From Fluviicola sp. (GTDB lineage Bacteria > Bacteroidota > Bacteroidia > Flavobacteriales_D > Crocinitomicaceae), in the NCBI GenBank assembly GCA_020849495.1, contig JADLGD010000103.1, forward strand, positions 1 to 64,000: a stretch of DNA of 64,000 nucleotides, given 5' to 3'. Positions within the stretch are counted from its first letter, which is position 1. Every line of letters begins with the position of its first letter. The translations under genes were made by a program, and so were the position numbers. The notes under the pieces were generated by a model that searched no databases, was not told the DNA's origin, and saw nothing but the letters and a program-made list of their open reading frames with translations. This document shows, one piece after another, positions 35,266 to 44,782 of this stretch.

Positions 35266-37472
35266 TAGATAAATCGTAGTCCTAAAACAGTTACATCGTC
35301 AACTTGTTCGAAATCACTTTTCCAATTATCAAAAGCTTGTTCGAGATTTAAGGCTTGTTGTTCGAGATTTAGGTTGGCACTTTCTAACAATAAATGATGT
35401 AATTGCTTGGATTTAAATTTCTTTCCTTTTTCACCACCAAATTGATCTGCAAAACCATCTGTCAACGCATAAATCACATCATTTGCTTCTAAATGAATTT
35501 CATGTGTTGTAAAAGAAGCTGTTTTATCACTCATTCCTATGGGCATTTTATCAGCTGGGAACACTAAATAAGATCCATCCCTTGCCACTACTGGCGCATT
35601 GTAAGCCGCACTATAAGTCAGTTTTTGTTTTACCTTATCAAAAACAAACAACACGCCATCCATCCCATCTTGTGCACCACTATGAGAAATGTAAGCAATT
35701 AATTGTTTGCGTACATGATTCAATATTTCTCCTGGTTCTTGTATGTTTAATTCGTTGATGGCCTCTGACAAAAAAGAAATATTCAACAAACTCATAAATG
35801 CACCGGGAACACCATGCCCTGTACTATCACAAACAGCCAAATAAAATTTGCCATCTCGTTCTGCCGACCAATAAAAATCTCCTGAAACAATGTCTTTCGG
35901 ACGGTAAAACAAAAACAAATCATTGACATGTTGACGAATGACTGTTTCTTGGGCCAAAAGGGTCTGTTGGATGCGTTTTGCGTAGTGAATGGAATCTAAA
36001 ATTTCTTTTTGCTTTTCATCAACAAGCGATTTTTGCAACTCTATTTCAGATTTTTGAGCCTGCAATTGAACATTCACTCGTTTTTTATGCTGATTGGCTT
36101 TGTAACTCAAGCCCAGTAAAACAACAATCAATAAACTAATTAAGCTTCCTGCAACAATTAAATTGGATTGGCGTTTATTCTCGGCAGTGAAATACAAGTT
36201 CTTTGAATTCGCAATTTTTAAATCGCGTTCCTTTTTATCCAATTCATTGATGGCATTCAAGGTTGCAATTTGTTCCGTCACATCATTTAAAGCAGATTGC
36301 TCAGCTACTTGATTCGACAATTCATTGTAGGTTAATGCTTGTTTAAAATCACCTTTTTGTTTGTACAAAGTGGACAAACTACTATAGGCTGCAGCTAAAC
36401 GTATGAGATCTTCTTCTTTTTTTACTCGCTTGATGCCATCTAAAAAAAATGCTTCCGCTTGATCGTATTGTTTCAATTGCAAATACACATCACCTTTGGT
36501 CAACAATAAATCAGCATAGGTCAACACATCAACGGAACTATCTGCTAATTGCAGCGCTCGATTTATTGCAACTAATGCTTCATTCGGTTGATTGATTTGA
36601 GACAAATAATTCGCACGCATTTGTTCCAAAGAACTCGTAAATTCGGGTTCATCCAATTGTTCTGCAAGTAGCTCCATTTCTTGAATGATTTGTGCTACTC
36701 TTTTGTAATTTCCTTTCGTGCGGTATTCAACGCCAAGATTGTATAAAACAGTTCCCGAGAGCCGTAAATTTTGCATTTTCCTGAAACTCTTAAGTGCTAT
36801 TTCATTGTAGCGAATGGCTTGATCTAACATTTTTCGTTGATCATAAACGGTAGCTATGTTCAGGTAAAACTGCGCTTCTTGAAAATCATCGTGCTGTTGT
36901 TTGTTGAGCGCCAACCCTTTTTGAAAAGCTTTTAATGCTTCGTTGTATAAACCCGAAGCTTTATAAGCTACTCCGATGTTCATCAGAACAGTTAATTGTA
37001 AATCTAGTTGTTTCGTTTCATAGGCTAATTCCAAGGCTTTATTGTAGTAATTCAATGCTTTGGCATTGTTTCCCATCTCATAATAAACGGATCCCAAATT
37101 AGAGTAAGCTCCAACTAATTTATCCTTTCTACCCTGCAGTTTGCGTTTTTGAATAACAGTGTTATACGTTTGAATAGCAGCATTGCTTTTGTTCTCAATT
37201 CGTTGAATGATTCCAAGGGTGTTTAAGGCATCAATTTCACCATCCACATAGCCGATTTTCTTTGAATAGGTGACTCCTTTTTGTTGGTACACTTTTGCTT
37301 GACTCAAGGAATAATCCAAATAATTACATGCCAATTCGTTGTATTGAAATGCACGCATGGTATCATTGGAAACTGGTTTTTTCAAAGCCATTAATAAGCT
37401 ATCCAACTGTTCACTTTGAGCAAACAATAACGTTGGAAATCCCATTAAAAGAAAAACAAGTAAGTTCCTCAT
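35265..37472 (-). CDS. TPR-repeat protein with C-terminal SpoIIE-type PP2C phosphatase
   Basis: A 735-residue membrane-bound signalling protein. It has a signal peptide (MRNLLVFLLMGFPTLLFAQ), a long run of TPR repeats (about 40-400; with YNEALKAFQKGLAL and YNELS segments), a transmembrane helix (near 445-467), a short coiled coil, and a PPM/SpoIIE serine-phosphatase domain (about 500-735) with DFYW, CDSTGHGVPGAFMS and ALTDGFADQFGG metal-binding Asp residues. Sensors of this layout act in partner-switching control. The start is the ATG at 37472; an upstream start would bury the signal peptide. It overlaps the CruF-like gene by one base, so it is the first gene of the carotenoid operon. Confidence 0.88.
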   Translation of the reverse strand: MRNLLVFLLMGFPTLLFAQSEQLDSLLMALKKPVSNDTMRAFQYNELACNYLDYSLSQAKVYQQKGVTYSKKIGYVDGEIDALNTLGIIQRIENKSNAAIQTYNTVIQKRKLQGRKDKLVGAYSNLGSVYYEMGNNAKALNYYNKALELAYETKQLDLQLTVLMNIGVAYKASGLYNEALKAFQKGLALNKQQHDDFQEAQFYLNIATVYDQRKMLDQAIRYNEIALKSFRKMQNLRLSGTVLYNLGVEYRTKGNYKRVAQIIQEMELLAEQLDEPEFTSSLEQMRANYLSQINQPNEALVAINRALQLADSSVDVLTYADLLLTKGDVYLQLKQYDQAEAFFLDGIKRVKKEEDLIRLAAAYSSLSTLYKQKGDFKQALTYNELSNQVAEQSALNDVTEQIATLNAINELDKKERDLKIANSKNLYFTAENKRQSNLIVAGSLISLLIVVLLGLSYKANQHKKRVNVQLQAQKSEIELQKSLVDEKQKEILDSIHYAKRIQQTLLAQETVIRQHVNDLFLFYRPKDIVSGDFYWSAERDGKFYLAVCDSTGHGVPGAFMSLLNISFLSEAINELNIQEPGEILNHVRKQLIAYISHSGAQDGMDGVLFVFDKVKQKLTYSAAYNAPVVARDGSYLVFPADKMPIGMSDKTASFTTHEIHLEANDVIYALTDGFADQFGGEKGKKFKSKQLHHLLLESANLNLEQQALNLEQAFDNWKSDFEQVDDVTVLGLRFI

Positions 37473-37531
37473 GCTTCTAAAATACGACAAATTTCCAGAA
37501 ATCAAATTCAAGTAATTCGCTTAGTATGAAA

Positions 37532-38725
37532 TTAATAGAGGTAATTGTTGTAAGGATAACGGATAGCAAAAATGCGTTTGACTTCATCGTACATTTTTTC
37601 ACGTAATTCCTCCACATTGGTTTTGTCTTCAGCCGATATGAATACACAATGAGCAGCATCCAATTTGTTCATCCAAGTACGTTTCAATTCATCCAATGTC
37701 ATCGCAACTTCCGAATCCACATCTTCTGCTTCTAATTCTTCCGGATGATAGGCATCAATTTTATTGAAAACCATGATCATTGGCTTGTCTTTGTTATCGA
37801 TTTCTGCCAATGTTTCGTTCACAATTTGAATTTGATCCTCAAAATTTGGATGCGAAATATCAACAATGTGCATCAATAAATCAGCTTCACGCACCTCATC
37901 CAACGTGGATTTAAACGACTCTACCAATTGATGTGGCAATTTGCGAATGAAACCAACGGTATCTGTAAGTAAGAACGGCAAATTATCAATCACCACTTTT
38001 CGAACTGTTGTATCCAAGGTTGCAAAGAGTTTGTCTTCTGCAAACACATCTGATTTGCTCAACAAATTCATCAAAGTACTTTTTCCAACATTGGTGTAAC
38101 CCACCAAAGCTACTCGAACCAATTGACCACGATTACCTCGTTGAATGGCCATTTGTTTATCAATTTCCTTTAATTTTTCTTTCAATAAAGCAATCCGTGT
38201 TTGGATGATTCGACGGTCGGTTTCAATTTGTGATTCACCCGGACCGCGTAAACCAATCCCCCCTTTTTGTCGTTCCAAGTGTGTCCACAAACGTTTCAAA
38301 CGGGGTAACATGTATTGCATTTGTGCTAATTCCACCTGGGTTTTAGCGTGAGATGTACGCGCACGACTGGCAAAAATATCCAAGATCAAAATGTTTCGAT
38401 CCAAGACTTTGCATTCCAAATCGCGTTCGATGTTGCGCAGTTGAGAAGGAGACAATTCGTCATCAAAAATGACCAATTCGATTTCTTCTTGCTTCAAATA
38501 ATCGCGAATTTCTTCCAACTTTCCTGTTCCCACATAGGTTCTTGGATTGGGAATTTGCAAACGTTGTAAAAATTTACGAACGGTCATTGCTCCAGCTGTT
38601 TCAGCCAAAAACTCCAATTCATCCAAATATTCATGTGCTTGCTCTTCGCTTGTGCCTGATGTAATCAAACCAACCAAAACACAACGTTCTTCCGTAGCAT
38701 CAACTAATACGTGACCTTCTGACAT
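37532..38725 (-). CDS. hflX: Ribosome-associated GTPase HflX
   Basis: A 397-residue GTPase that binds the 50S subunit and splits or rescues stalled ribosomes. The N-terminal HflX domain (to about 195, with DELSPSQLRNIE) and a middle coiled segment precede a TRAFAC GTPase domain: G1 GYTNVGKST near 207, G3 DTVGF, G4 NKID. Its ATG overlaps the stop of the c-type cytochrome gene by one base (TAATG). Confidence 0.95.
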   Translation of the reverse strand: MSEGHVLVDATEERCVLVGLITSGTSEEQAHEYLDELEFLAETAGAMTVRKFLQRLQIPNPRTYVGTGKLEEIRDYLKQEEIELVIFDDELSPSQLRNIERDLECKVLDRNILILDIFASRARTSHAKTQVELAQMQYMLPRLKRLWTHLERQKGGIGLRGPGESQIETDRRIIQTRIALLKEKLKEIDKQMAIQRGNRGQLVRVALVGYTNVGKSTLMNLLSKSDVFAEDKLFATLDTTVRKVVIDNLPFLLTDTVGFIRKLPHQLVESFKSTLDEVREADLLMHIVDISHPNFEDQIQIVNETLAEIDNKDKPMIMVFNKIDAYHPEELEAEDVDSEVAMTLDELKRTWMNKLDAAHCVFISAEDKTNVEELREKMYDEVKRIFAIRYPYNNYLY

Positions 38726-39069
38726 TATTCCTCTCGTAGTGTTTTAACAAATTTCACCAAACCTTCAACTTCTCTAGCAGAAAGCATTTCTTTATAAGGC
38801 ATCATTCCTTTGTCATTTCCGTTCAAAATGGTTTGCTTGATGTGTGCATCATCCATTTCACTTTTCGATAAATCTGCTGCATTGGATGCTTTCAATTTAC
38901 CATCCTGTCCATGACAAGAAGCACAATTCAAAGTATAAACCGTTCGCGCTTCTTCTGTTCCCATTGGTTCTTCAACCTTTGGATCTTCGTTCTCAACAAC
39001 AGGAGCTTCCCCACCACAAGAGGTGATGAGAAACAATCCTGCAAAAACTGTAAAATACCTTAGAACCAT
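38725..39069 (-). CDS. Lipoprotein c-type cytochrome
   Basis: A 114-residue periplasmic lipoprotein (lipobox LITSC, Cys18) with one class I cytochrome c domain: haem motif CASCH at residues 49-53 and a likely axial Met in GMMPYKEM. It carries electrons to an unknown partner. It overlaps the four-helix protein upstream by 10 bases and hflX downstream by one, so the three form one operon. Confidence 0.9.
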   Translation of the reverse strand: MVLRYFTVFAGLFLITSCGGEAPVVENEDPKVEEPMGTEEARTVYTLNCASCHGQDGKLKASNAADLSKSEMDDAHIKQTILNGNDKGMMPYKEMLSAREVEGLVKFVKTLREE

Positions 39070-39491
39070 TTTGCTCCTAAAATTTCTCTAAATGGCCATG
39101 GAATACCTGCTAAAATCAAAACTAAAGCAATGGTGTACCATATAGCGATTGTTTTATTGCGTTTACTTAAATCTTCCAATTTTTCAGCCTTCTTACGACC
39201 AATTGTCAATAAAACAGCTGCCAAAACCATCAATAAAATGTGCTCCAATCCAAAGAAACGGTACTGTGGGTTTTTCATCCAACCTTCAGCATAAGACATT
39301 TTACCTGATGAAAACGTCAAAATTGTTCCTAAAGTCACTTGAATGTGCAACAAAACCATGGCAAACAAATTCACCATTTTATTCGACTTCTCGTATTTTC
39401 CAGAACGAATTCCAGCAAATGCTTTTACAATGGCAAACACTAATAGTGCTAAAGCCAACCATCTTAACCCTGAATGTGCGTGTACTAACAT
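39060..39491 (-). CDS. Four-helix membrane protein, possible haem-binding (cytochrome b-like)
   Basis: A 143-residue inner-membrane protein with four predicted helices. It starts HAHSGLRWL (His4, His6) and has further helix-embedded histidines, His49 (LLHIQ) and His84 (LEHIL). That spacing could ligate one or two haems in a bundle, but this is inferred. Similar small proteins in Bacteroidota are sometimes labelled cytochrome B. The c-type cytochrome encoded next suggests a small redox pair. -7 box at 39511. Confidence 0.7.
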   Translation of the reverse strand: MLVHAHSGLRWLALALLVFAIVKAFAGIRSGKYEKSNKMVNLFAMVLLHIQVTLGTILTFSSGKMSYAEGWMKNPQYRFFGLEHILLMVLAAVLLTIGRKKAEKLEDLSKRNKTIAIWYTIALVLILAGIPWPFREILGAKWF

Positions 39492-39510
39492 AATTAATTC
39501 TCGTTTTCAA

Positions 39511-39518
39511 CAAAATTA
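39511..39518 (-). promoter_or_regulatory. -7 box of the membrane protein-cytochrome-hflX operon
   Basis: TAATTTTG on the minus strand, 19 bases upstream of the ATG at 39491. Confidence 0.6.
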
Positions 39519-39604
39519 CCGAAAAAAAGATGGCATTCGTCGGATAGTCTCACATATTTCAATTCAGAATCATTAATTTGCACCTCTCAAAATAAAAAAC
39601 AAGT

Positions 39605-42600
39605 ATGCAAATTCTCCGATTTCTACTTTTAACACTGTTTCCGTTTGCAGTATTTGGACAACTCCCAGTCCCTACAAATGGAAGCCCCTTACCCAAAAAC
39701 AACTCCTTTGTTCTGACAGAAGTCCGCATCCTCGTATCACCGACAAAAGTGATTGAAAACGGTGACATCATTGTTCGAGATGGGAAGATTGTTGAGGTGG
39801 GTAAATCTGTCTCTATCCCCAATGACTTGCCCATCATTAATGGCAATGGAAAAGTGGTTGTTCCTGCATTTATCGAATTAAACACCTCTGTAGGCTTACC
39901 CGAAATTAAAGGAAGCGGCTGGGATCCTTCACCACAATATGAAAGCAAGAAAAAAGGTCCATATTACTGGAATGAAAGCATTCACCCAGAAATCGACCCA
40001 ACTGATTTGTACAACATCGATGCTTCTGCCATTGATGAATTGAATAAAATGGGCTTCGGTTTGGCTGTCACCCATCAAAACGATGGAATCGCTCAAGGTA
40101 CAGGAACGCTTGTTACTTTAGGAAAAACTGATCCGCGTTTACAAATTGTTCAACCCAACACCGCTGCATTTTTTTCGTTTAGAAAAGGTGCTTCCAATCA
40201 GAGTTATCCTAGCTCACAAATGGGATCCATCGCTTTGTTGCGTCAAGCTTTGTACGATGCGCAGTGGCACCAACAATATGGAAAAACGCCTAACTATTCG
40301 CTGGATGCATTGAACAAACAAGTTGCTCTACCAAGTATTTTTAGTACAACCGATGTGTATGAACTACTTCGAGTACGAGCAATCGGAAAAGAATTCAATC
40401 GCACTTTTACAATCGTTGGAACTGGGCATGAATATGAATTAGGAAATGTATTTGATACGCTCAATCAACCTCTTATCATTCCCATCGCTTTTCCAGAAGC
40501 TTATGATTTGAAAGATCCTTTCATTGCCCGTCAAATTCCATTAAGCGATTTGAAACATTGGGAATTAGCTCCAACAAACCCTGCTTTTTTAGCAAAATCA
40601 AAAGTGCCATTTGTTATTACCACTCAAGGAAATAAAACTGCTGCTGATTTTTGGAAAAACATGCACAAAGCACTTGCACATGGTTGGTCAGTTGAAGATG
40701 CTTTGCGCGCTTTAACTACAACTCCTGCTGAAATGCTAGGGATTCAAAAAGAATTTGGAAGCATTGAAACCGACAAATGGGCTTCATTCAATGTCTTTGA
40801 CAGCGATCCTTTTCTGCAAGATGCTAAATTGGTAGAAACTTATGTAAAAGGTGAACGCACCATTGTGGTTGATTTACCTGACGCAGATTTACGTGGCAAA
40901 TACAGCTTAAATATTGATGGAACAAAATACTTCCTTGATATCACTGGAACGGCTCAACGTCCAGAAGGAAAAGTAAAATTGGTCAAATCGGTCAATGATC
41001 CTGTTACTGGAACCCAAAAAATGGACACCCTTTCAGCTGATGCCTATGTGAATTACACCGACAATGACATCGTCTTGCAGTTCAACCTGAAAGAAGGCAC
41101 TACCAGCAATCATTTTAGTTTGAAAGGAATTGTAAATACACGTGTGTGGATTTTTGAAGGTACTGGAACCAACACTTCTGGAAACTGGATCAAATGGAGT
41201 GCAATTCGCAACAAAAGCAACGAAGAACAAGCAGAAATCAAACCTGTTTGGAAGCCTTTAGAAAACGTGAATACACAACCACTCTACCCTAACATGGCTT
41301 ACGGATATGCTGAAAGACCGGTTTCCAATACTATTATTTTTGAAAATGTAACTGTTTGGACCAATGAAGCTGAGGGGATCATTTCGAACGCAACAGTCAT
41401 TACTGAAAACGGTAAAATCAAATCCATCATTCGTGGTTCTAGTTCGTACACCGTTCCTGCTGGCGCAAAAGTGATCAATGCAGAAGGAAAACATTTAACT
41501 GCTGGTATCATTGATGAACATTCACACATTGCCATCAGTAAAGGTGTCAATGAAGGTGGACAAGCCATTTCATGTGAAGTGCGCATTGGAGATGTTGTCA
41601 CAGCTGACGATATCAATGTTTACAGACAATTGAGTGGAGGTGTAACTGCAGCGCAATTGTTACACGGATCAGCTAATCCTGTAGGAGGTCAATCGGCTTT
41701 GATCAAATTAAAATGGGGACATTTACCCCAAGATTATCTGATTAAAAACGCTCCGAAATTTGTGAAATTCGCCTTGGGTGAAAACGTGAAACAAGCCAAT
41801 TGGGGTGATTTTAACACAACACGTTTCCCGCAAACGCGCATGGGTGTTGAACAAGTGTACATCGATGGGTTCTCTCGTGCATTGGCTTATCACGAAGCAT
41901 TGACCAATCCTGCAAAAGGAACAACTCCACCAGCAAGAGATTTGGAATTAGATGCTTTGTATGAGATTGTGAAAGGCGAACGCAAAATCACTTGTCACTC
42001 TTACATTCAATCTGAAATCAATATGTTGATGCACGTTGCTGATTCTTTTGGTTTCACAGTGAATACTTTCACGCATATTTTAGAAGGATACAAAGTTGCC
42101 GACAAGATGAAAGCACATGGAGCAGGAGCTTCTACTTTCTCTGATTGGTGGGCATACAAATACGAAGTAAAAGACGCTGTGCCTTTCAATGCTTCATTGA
42201 TGCACCAAATGGGAATTGTGGTAGCGATCAATTCGGATGACGCAGAGATGGGTCGAAGATTGAATCAAGAAGCTGCTAAAGTGATCAAATACGGTGGAAT
42301 CAGCGAAGAAGAAGCTTGGAAAATGGTGACCTTGAACCCTGCTAAATTATTGCACTTAGACGATCGCATGGGAAGTGTGAAAGAAGGAAAAGATGCAGAT
42401 TTGGTTTTGTGGACAACGAATCCATTAAGTGTTGAAGCAAAAGTCTTGTACACACTTGTGGATGGTGAAATTTTGTTTGATCGAACAGCAGATTTTGAAG
42501 CTCAAAAAGCAATGGAAGCAGAACGTGCGCGCATCATTGCAAAAATGGCAGATGCCGGTAAAGGAGGTGAACCAACCAAACCGTTCGTTAAAAAACGTAG

Positions 42601-42661
42601 AGGAAGTTACCATTGCAATACCGTTGGCGAAGAAGCATCAACTGAAGCAAATGAACATTAA
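39605..42661 (+). CDS. Exported double-domain amidohydrolase
   Basis: A 1018-residue exported protein (signal peptide ending VFGQ). The N-terminal part (about 25-440) has amidohydrolase shape, with ENGDIIVRDGKIVEVG and LTTTPAEMLGI. In place of the metal-binding HxH it reads PAFIELNTSVG, so it looks catalytically dead. The C-terminal part (about 570-985) keeps a complete site: HSH at 639-641 (IDEHSHIAI), CHSY, THILEG and the late INSDDAEMG Asp. Relatives are imidazolonepropionase-like or cyclic-amide hydrolases; the substrate is unknown. The next gene encodes a similar degenerate domain, starting 17 bases later. A TTAATTTG at 39573-39580 may be a -7 box with one mismatch. Confidence 0.85.
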   Translation: MQILRFLLLTLFPFAVFGQLPVPTNGSPLPKNNSFVLTEVRILVSPTKVIENGDIIVRDGKIVEVGKSVSIPNDLPIINGNGKVVVPAFIELNTSVGLPEIKGSGWDPSPQYESKKKGPYYWNESIHPEIDPTDLYNIDASAIDELNKMGFGLAVTHQNDGIAQGTGTLVTLGKTDPRLQIVQPNTAAFFSFRKGASNQSYPSSQMGSIALLRQALYDAQWHQQYGKTPNYSLDALNKQVALPSIFSTTDVYELLRVRAIGKEFNRTFTIVGTGHEYELGNVFDTLNQPLIIPIAFPEAYDLKDPFIARQIPLSDLKHWELAPTNPAFLAKSKVPFVITTQGNKTAADFWKNMHKALAHGWSVEDALRALTTTPAEMLGIQKEFGSIETDKWASFNVFDSDPFLQDAKLVETYVKGERTIVVDLPDADLRGKYSLNIDGTKYFLDITGTAQRPEGKVKLVKSVNDPVTGTQKMDTLSADAYVNYTDNDIVLQFNLKEGTTSNHFSLKGIVNTRVWIFEGTGTNTSGNWIKWSAIRNKSNEEQAEIKPVWKPLENVNTQPLYPNMAYGYAERPVSNTIIFENVTVWTNEAEGIISNATVITENGKIKSIIRGSSSYTVPAGAKVINAEGKHLTAGIIDEHSHIAISKGVNEGGQAISCEVRIGDVVTADDINVYRQLSGGVTAAQLLHGSANPVGGQSALIKLKWGHLPQDYLIKNAPKFVKFALGENVKQANWGDFNTTRFPQTRMGVEQVYIDGFSRALAYHEALTNPAKGTTPPARDLELDALYEIVKGERKITCHSYIQSEINMLMHVADSFGFTVNTFTHILEGYKVADKMKAHGAGASTFSDWWAYKYEVKDAVPFNASLMHQMGIVVAINSDDAEMGRRLNQEAAKVIKYGGISEEEAWKMVTLNPAKLLHLDDRMGSVKEGKDADLVLWTTNPLSVEAKVLYTLVDGEILFDRTADFEAQKAMEAERARIIAKMADAGKGGEPTKPFVKKRRGSYHCNTVGEEASTEANEH

Positions 42662-42677
42662 CAGTAAAAAATTAGAA

Positions 42678-43973
42678 ATGAAACAAGCTATCATCGTATT
42701 CATCTTCGGAGTTATTTTTTCTGGAATGAATGTTACTTGGGCTCAAAAAGCAAAAAGTATTTTATTGGAAAATGCTACGGTACATGTTGGAAACGGTCAG
42801 GTGTTCGAACAAGGTCTCGTTGGGATCAAAGACAACAAAATTGTTATTGTACGCAATGCTTTGGCCTACACCTATAAAAAAGAAGAATGGGATACCATCA
42901 TTGATTTGAGCGGTCAACATTTGTATCCTGGATTTATTTCACCCAATACCACTTTGGGATTGACGGAAATTGAAGCTGTTCGTGCATCCAATGATTTCAA
43001 TGAAGTAGGAATTTTCAATCCACATGTACGAGCATTGATTGCATACAATTGTGAATCGGATATTTTAAGTACTGTTCGCACGAATGGCGTTTTATTGACA
43101 CAAACAACTCCAAGAGGTGGAATCATTTCCGGTGCTTCTTCTGTAATGCAAACGGCTTGTTGGAACTGGGAAGACGGCGTTGTTCGAGAAGACGATGGAA
43201 TTCATCTGAACTGGCCTGCATCGTTACAAGGAGGTGGCTGGTGGGCAGAACCGAGCCCGAAAAAGCGCAATGAAAAATACGCGGAAGAAAAACAAAGCAT
43301 TTATTCCTTTTTCGAACAAGCAAAAACATTTAACTCGGAAAAAGCAGGAACAGTTGATATCCGTTTTGCGGCCATGAAAGCTTGTTTTAATGGAACCAAA
43401 CGCTTGTACATCCATGCAGACGAAGTGCAACAATTATTAGACGTGTTGGATTTCGTAGCGCATTTTGAAATTCAGTTTCCTGTTATTGTTGGTGGTTACG
43501 ACAGCTATATGATTACTGAAAAATTGAAAGAGAAAAAAATTCCGGTGATGTTGCCACGTTTGCATTCATTGCCAGAAATGGATGGTGATGCGGTTGATTT
43601 GGTGTATCAATTACCGTATTTATTGCAAGCTGGAGGCGTAAAATTTTGTTTGCAAAACGAAGGAGACATGGAAGCGATGAATGCACGAAACATTCCTTTC
43701 CTTGCTGGAACGGCAAAAGCCTATGGTTTGAGTGAAGAAGAAGCTGTGCGTTGTATTACGCTAAGCGCTGCTGAAATTTTAGGCATTGAAAAAAGTGTTG
43801 GTTCAATCGAAGAAGGAAAAGTGGCAACGCTTTTTGTTTCCAAAGGCAATGCATTGGATATGCGAACCAATCAAGCAAGTGTCATCATGATTGATGGTGA
43901 ATTCTTGCCAACAAACAATTTTCAAAGTGATTTGTATTATAAGTACAAAAAGAAATACGGTCTAACCGAATAA
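42678..43973 (+). CDS. Exported amidohydrolase-like protein lacking the metal site
   Basis: A 431-residue exported protein with signal peptide MKQAIIVFIFGVIFSG and an amidohydrolase fold. Where active members have an HxH, this one has LYPGFISPNTTLGLTEI, almost the same replacement as in the N-terminal half of the 1018-residue neighbour (ELNTSVGLPEI). It still ends with the family's ITLSAAEILGIEKSVGSIEEGK motif. The start at 42678 was chosen for its signal peptide and an upstream ATTAGAA; an in-frame ATG at 42651 overlaps the previous stop. It is likely a structural or non-catalytic partner of the upstream enzyme. Confidence 0.82.
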   Translation: MKQAIIVFIFGVIFSGMNVTWAQKAKSILLENATVHVGNGQVFEQGLVGIKDNKIVIVRNALAYTYKKEEWDTIIDLSGQHLYPGFISPNTTLGLTEIEAVRASNDFNEVGIFNPHVRALIAYNCESDILSTVRTNGVLLTQTTPRGGIISGASSVMQTACWNWEDGVVREDDGIHLNWPASLQGGGWWAEPSPKKRNEKYAEEKQSIYSFFEQAKTFNSEKAGTVDIRFAAMKACFNGTKRLYIHADEVQQLLDVLDFVAHFEIQFPVIVGGYDSYMITEKLKEKKIPVMLPRLHSLPEMDGDAVDLVYQLPYLLQAGGVKFCLQNEGDMEAMNARNIPFLAGTAKAYGLSEEEAVRCITLSAAEILGIEKSVGSIEEGKVATLFVSKGNALDMRTNQASVIMIDGEFLPTNNFQSDLYYKYKKKYGLTE

Positions 43974-44030
43974 TTAAAAATGAAACGCCAAAAAAAGAGA
44001 AAATCGGTTTCCGCTTCATTCTTTTGTGGC

Positions 44031-44038
44031 TATATTTG
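44031..44038 (+). promoter_or_regulatory. -7 box of the superoxide dismutase gene
   Basis: TATATTTG, 23 bases before the ATG at 44062. A nearby imperfect inverted repeat (43979-43987 with 44012-44020) flanks the region and may be an operator or a weak terminator of the preceding gene. Confidence 0.6.
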
Positions 44039-44061
44039 TTCAACAAAATAAAATACTAATT

Positions 44062-44661
44062 ATGGCATTCGAATTACCAAAATTACCATACGCTTACGAT
44101 GCGTTAGAGCCACATATCGATGCTCGCACAATGGAAATCCACCATACAAAACATCATCAAGCGTACATTACCAATTTGAACAATGCAATTGCAGGAACAG
44201 AATTGGAAGGAAAAACAATTGAAGAGATTTTGCAAAATTGCAAAGACAAACCAGCAGTTCGCAATAACGGTGGTGGTTTTTGGAACCACAACTTGTTTTG
44301 GGAAGTGATGGCACCAAATGCTGGAGGTACTCCAACTGGTGAATTAGCGCAAGCAATCAACGATGCATTCGGTACGTTTGAACATTTCAAAGAAGAATTT
44401 GCGAAAGCAGGTGCTACTCGTTTTGGTTCAGGATGGGCTTGGTTGTGTGTTGAAGGTGGAAAATTAGTTGTTTGTTCTACTGCAAACCAAGACAATCCGT
44501 TAATGGGTGAAGGTTGCAAAGGAGCTCCAATCTTAGCAATGGACGTTTGGGAACATGCTTATTACTTGCATTACCAAAACCGCAGACCAGATTATATCAA
44601 CGCATTCTTCAATGTCATCAATTGGGATGTTGTTGCTAAAAAATATGCTGCTGCGAAATAA
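44062..44661 (+). CDS. sodA: Superoxide dismutase, Mn-type or cambialistic
   Basis: Dismutates superoxide to oxygen and peroxide in the cytoplasm. The 199-residue protein has all four metal ligands: His27 (EIHHTKHH), His76 (WNHNLFW), Asp161 and His165 ([11 protein letters not shown]). Two selectivity positions look Mn-like: Gly72 where Fe enzymes carry Gln, and Gln143 in ANQDNPLM. The choice of metal still needs assay, as many relatives use both. The ATG at 44062 was chosen because a GTG 12 codons upstream lies inside or before the promoter box. Confidence 0.95.
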   Translation: MAFELPKLPYAYDALEPHIDARTMEIHHTKHHQAYITNLNNAIAGTELEGKTIEEILQNCKDKPAVRNNGGGFWNHNLFWEVMAPNAGGTPTGELAQAINDAFGTFEHFKEEFAKAGATRFGSGWAWLCVEGGKLVVCSTANQDNPLMGEGCKGAPILAMDVWEHAYYLHYQNRRPDYINAFFNVINWDVVAKKYAAAK

Positions 44662-44679
44662 AATTCAAAAGCAAACATT

Positions 44680-44714
44680 AAAAGTCGGAAGAGTTATCTT
44701 TCGACTTTTTTTTT
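44680..44714 (+). terminator. Terminator after the superoxide dismutase gene
   Basis: A 12-base stem (aaaagtcggaag with ctttcgactttt, one G-T pair), six-base loop and a run of nine T. Confidence 0.85.
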
Positions 44715-44782
44715 GATAGAAAAAATCATTTAGAAAGGTCTTCATCAACTTTTAATTCAAACGATCTATTCAAAATATGTCA

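Noticed and set aside
44012-44038. In-frame GTG start for superoxide dismutase at 44026
   Set aside because: It lies before the -7 box at 44031-44038, so it would not be on the transcript; the ATG at 44062 matches family N-termini.
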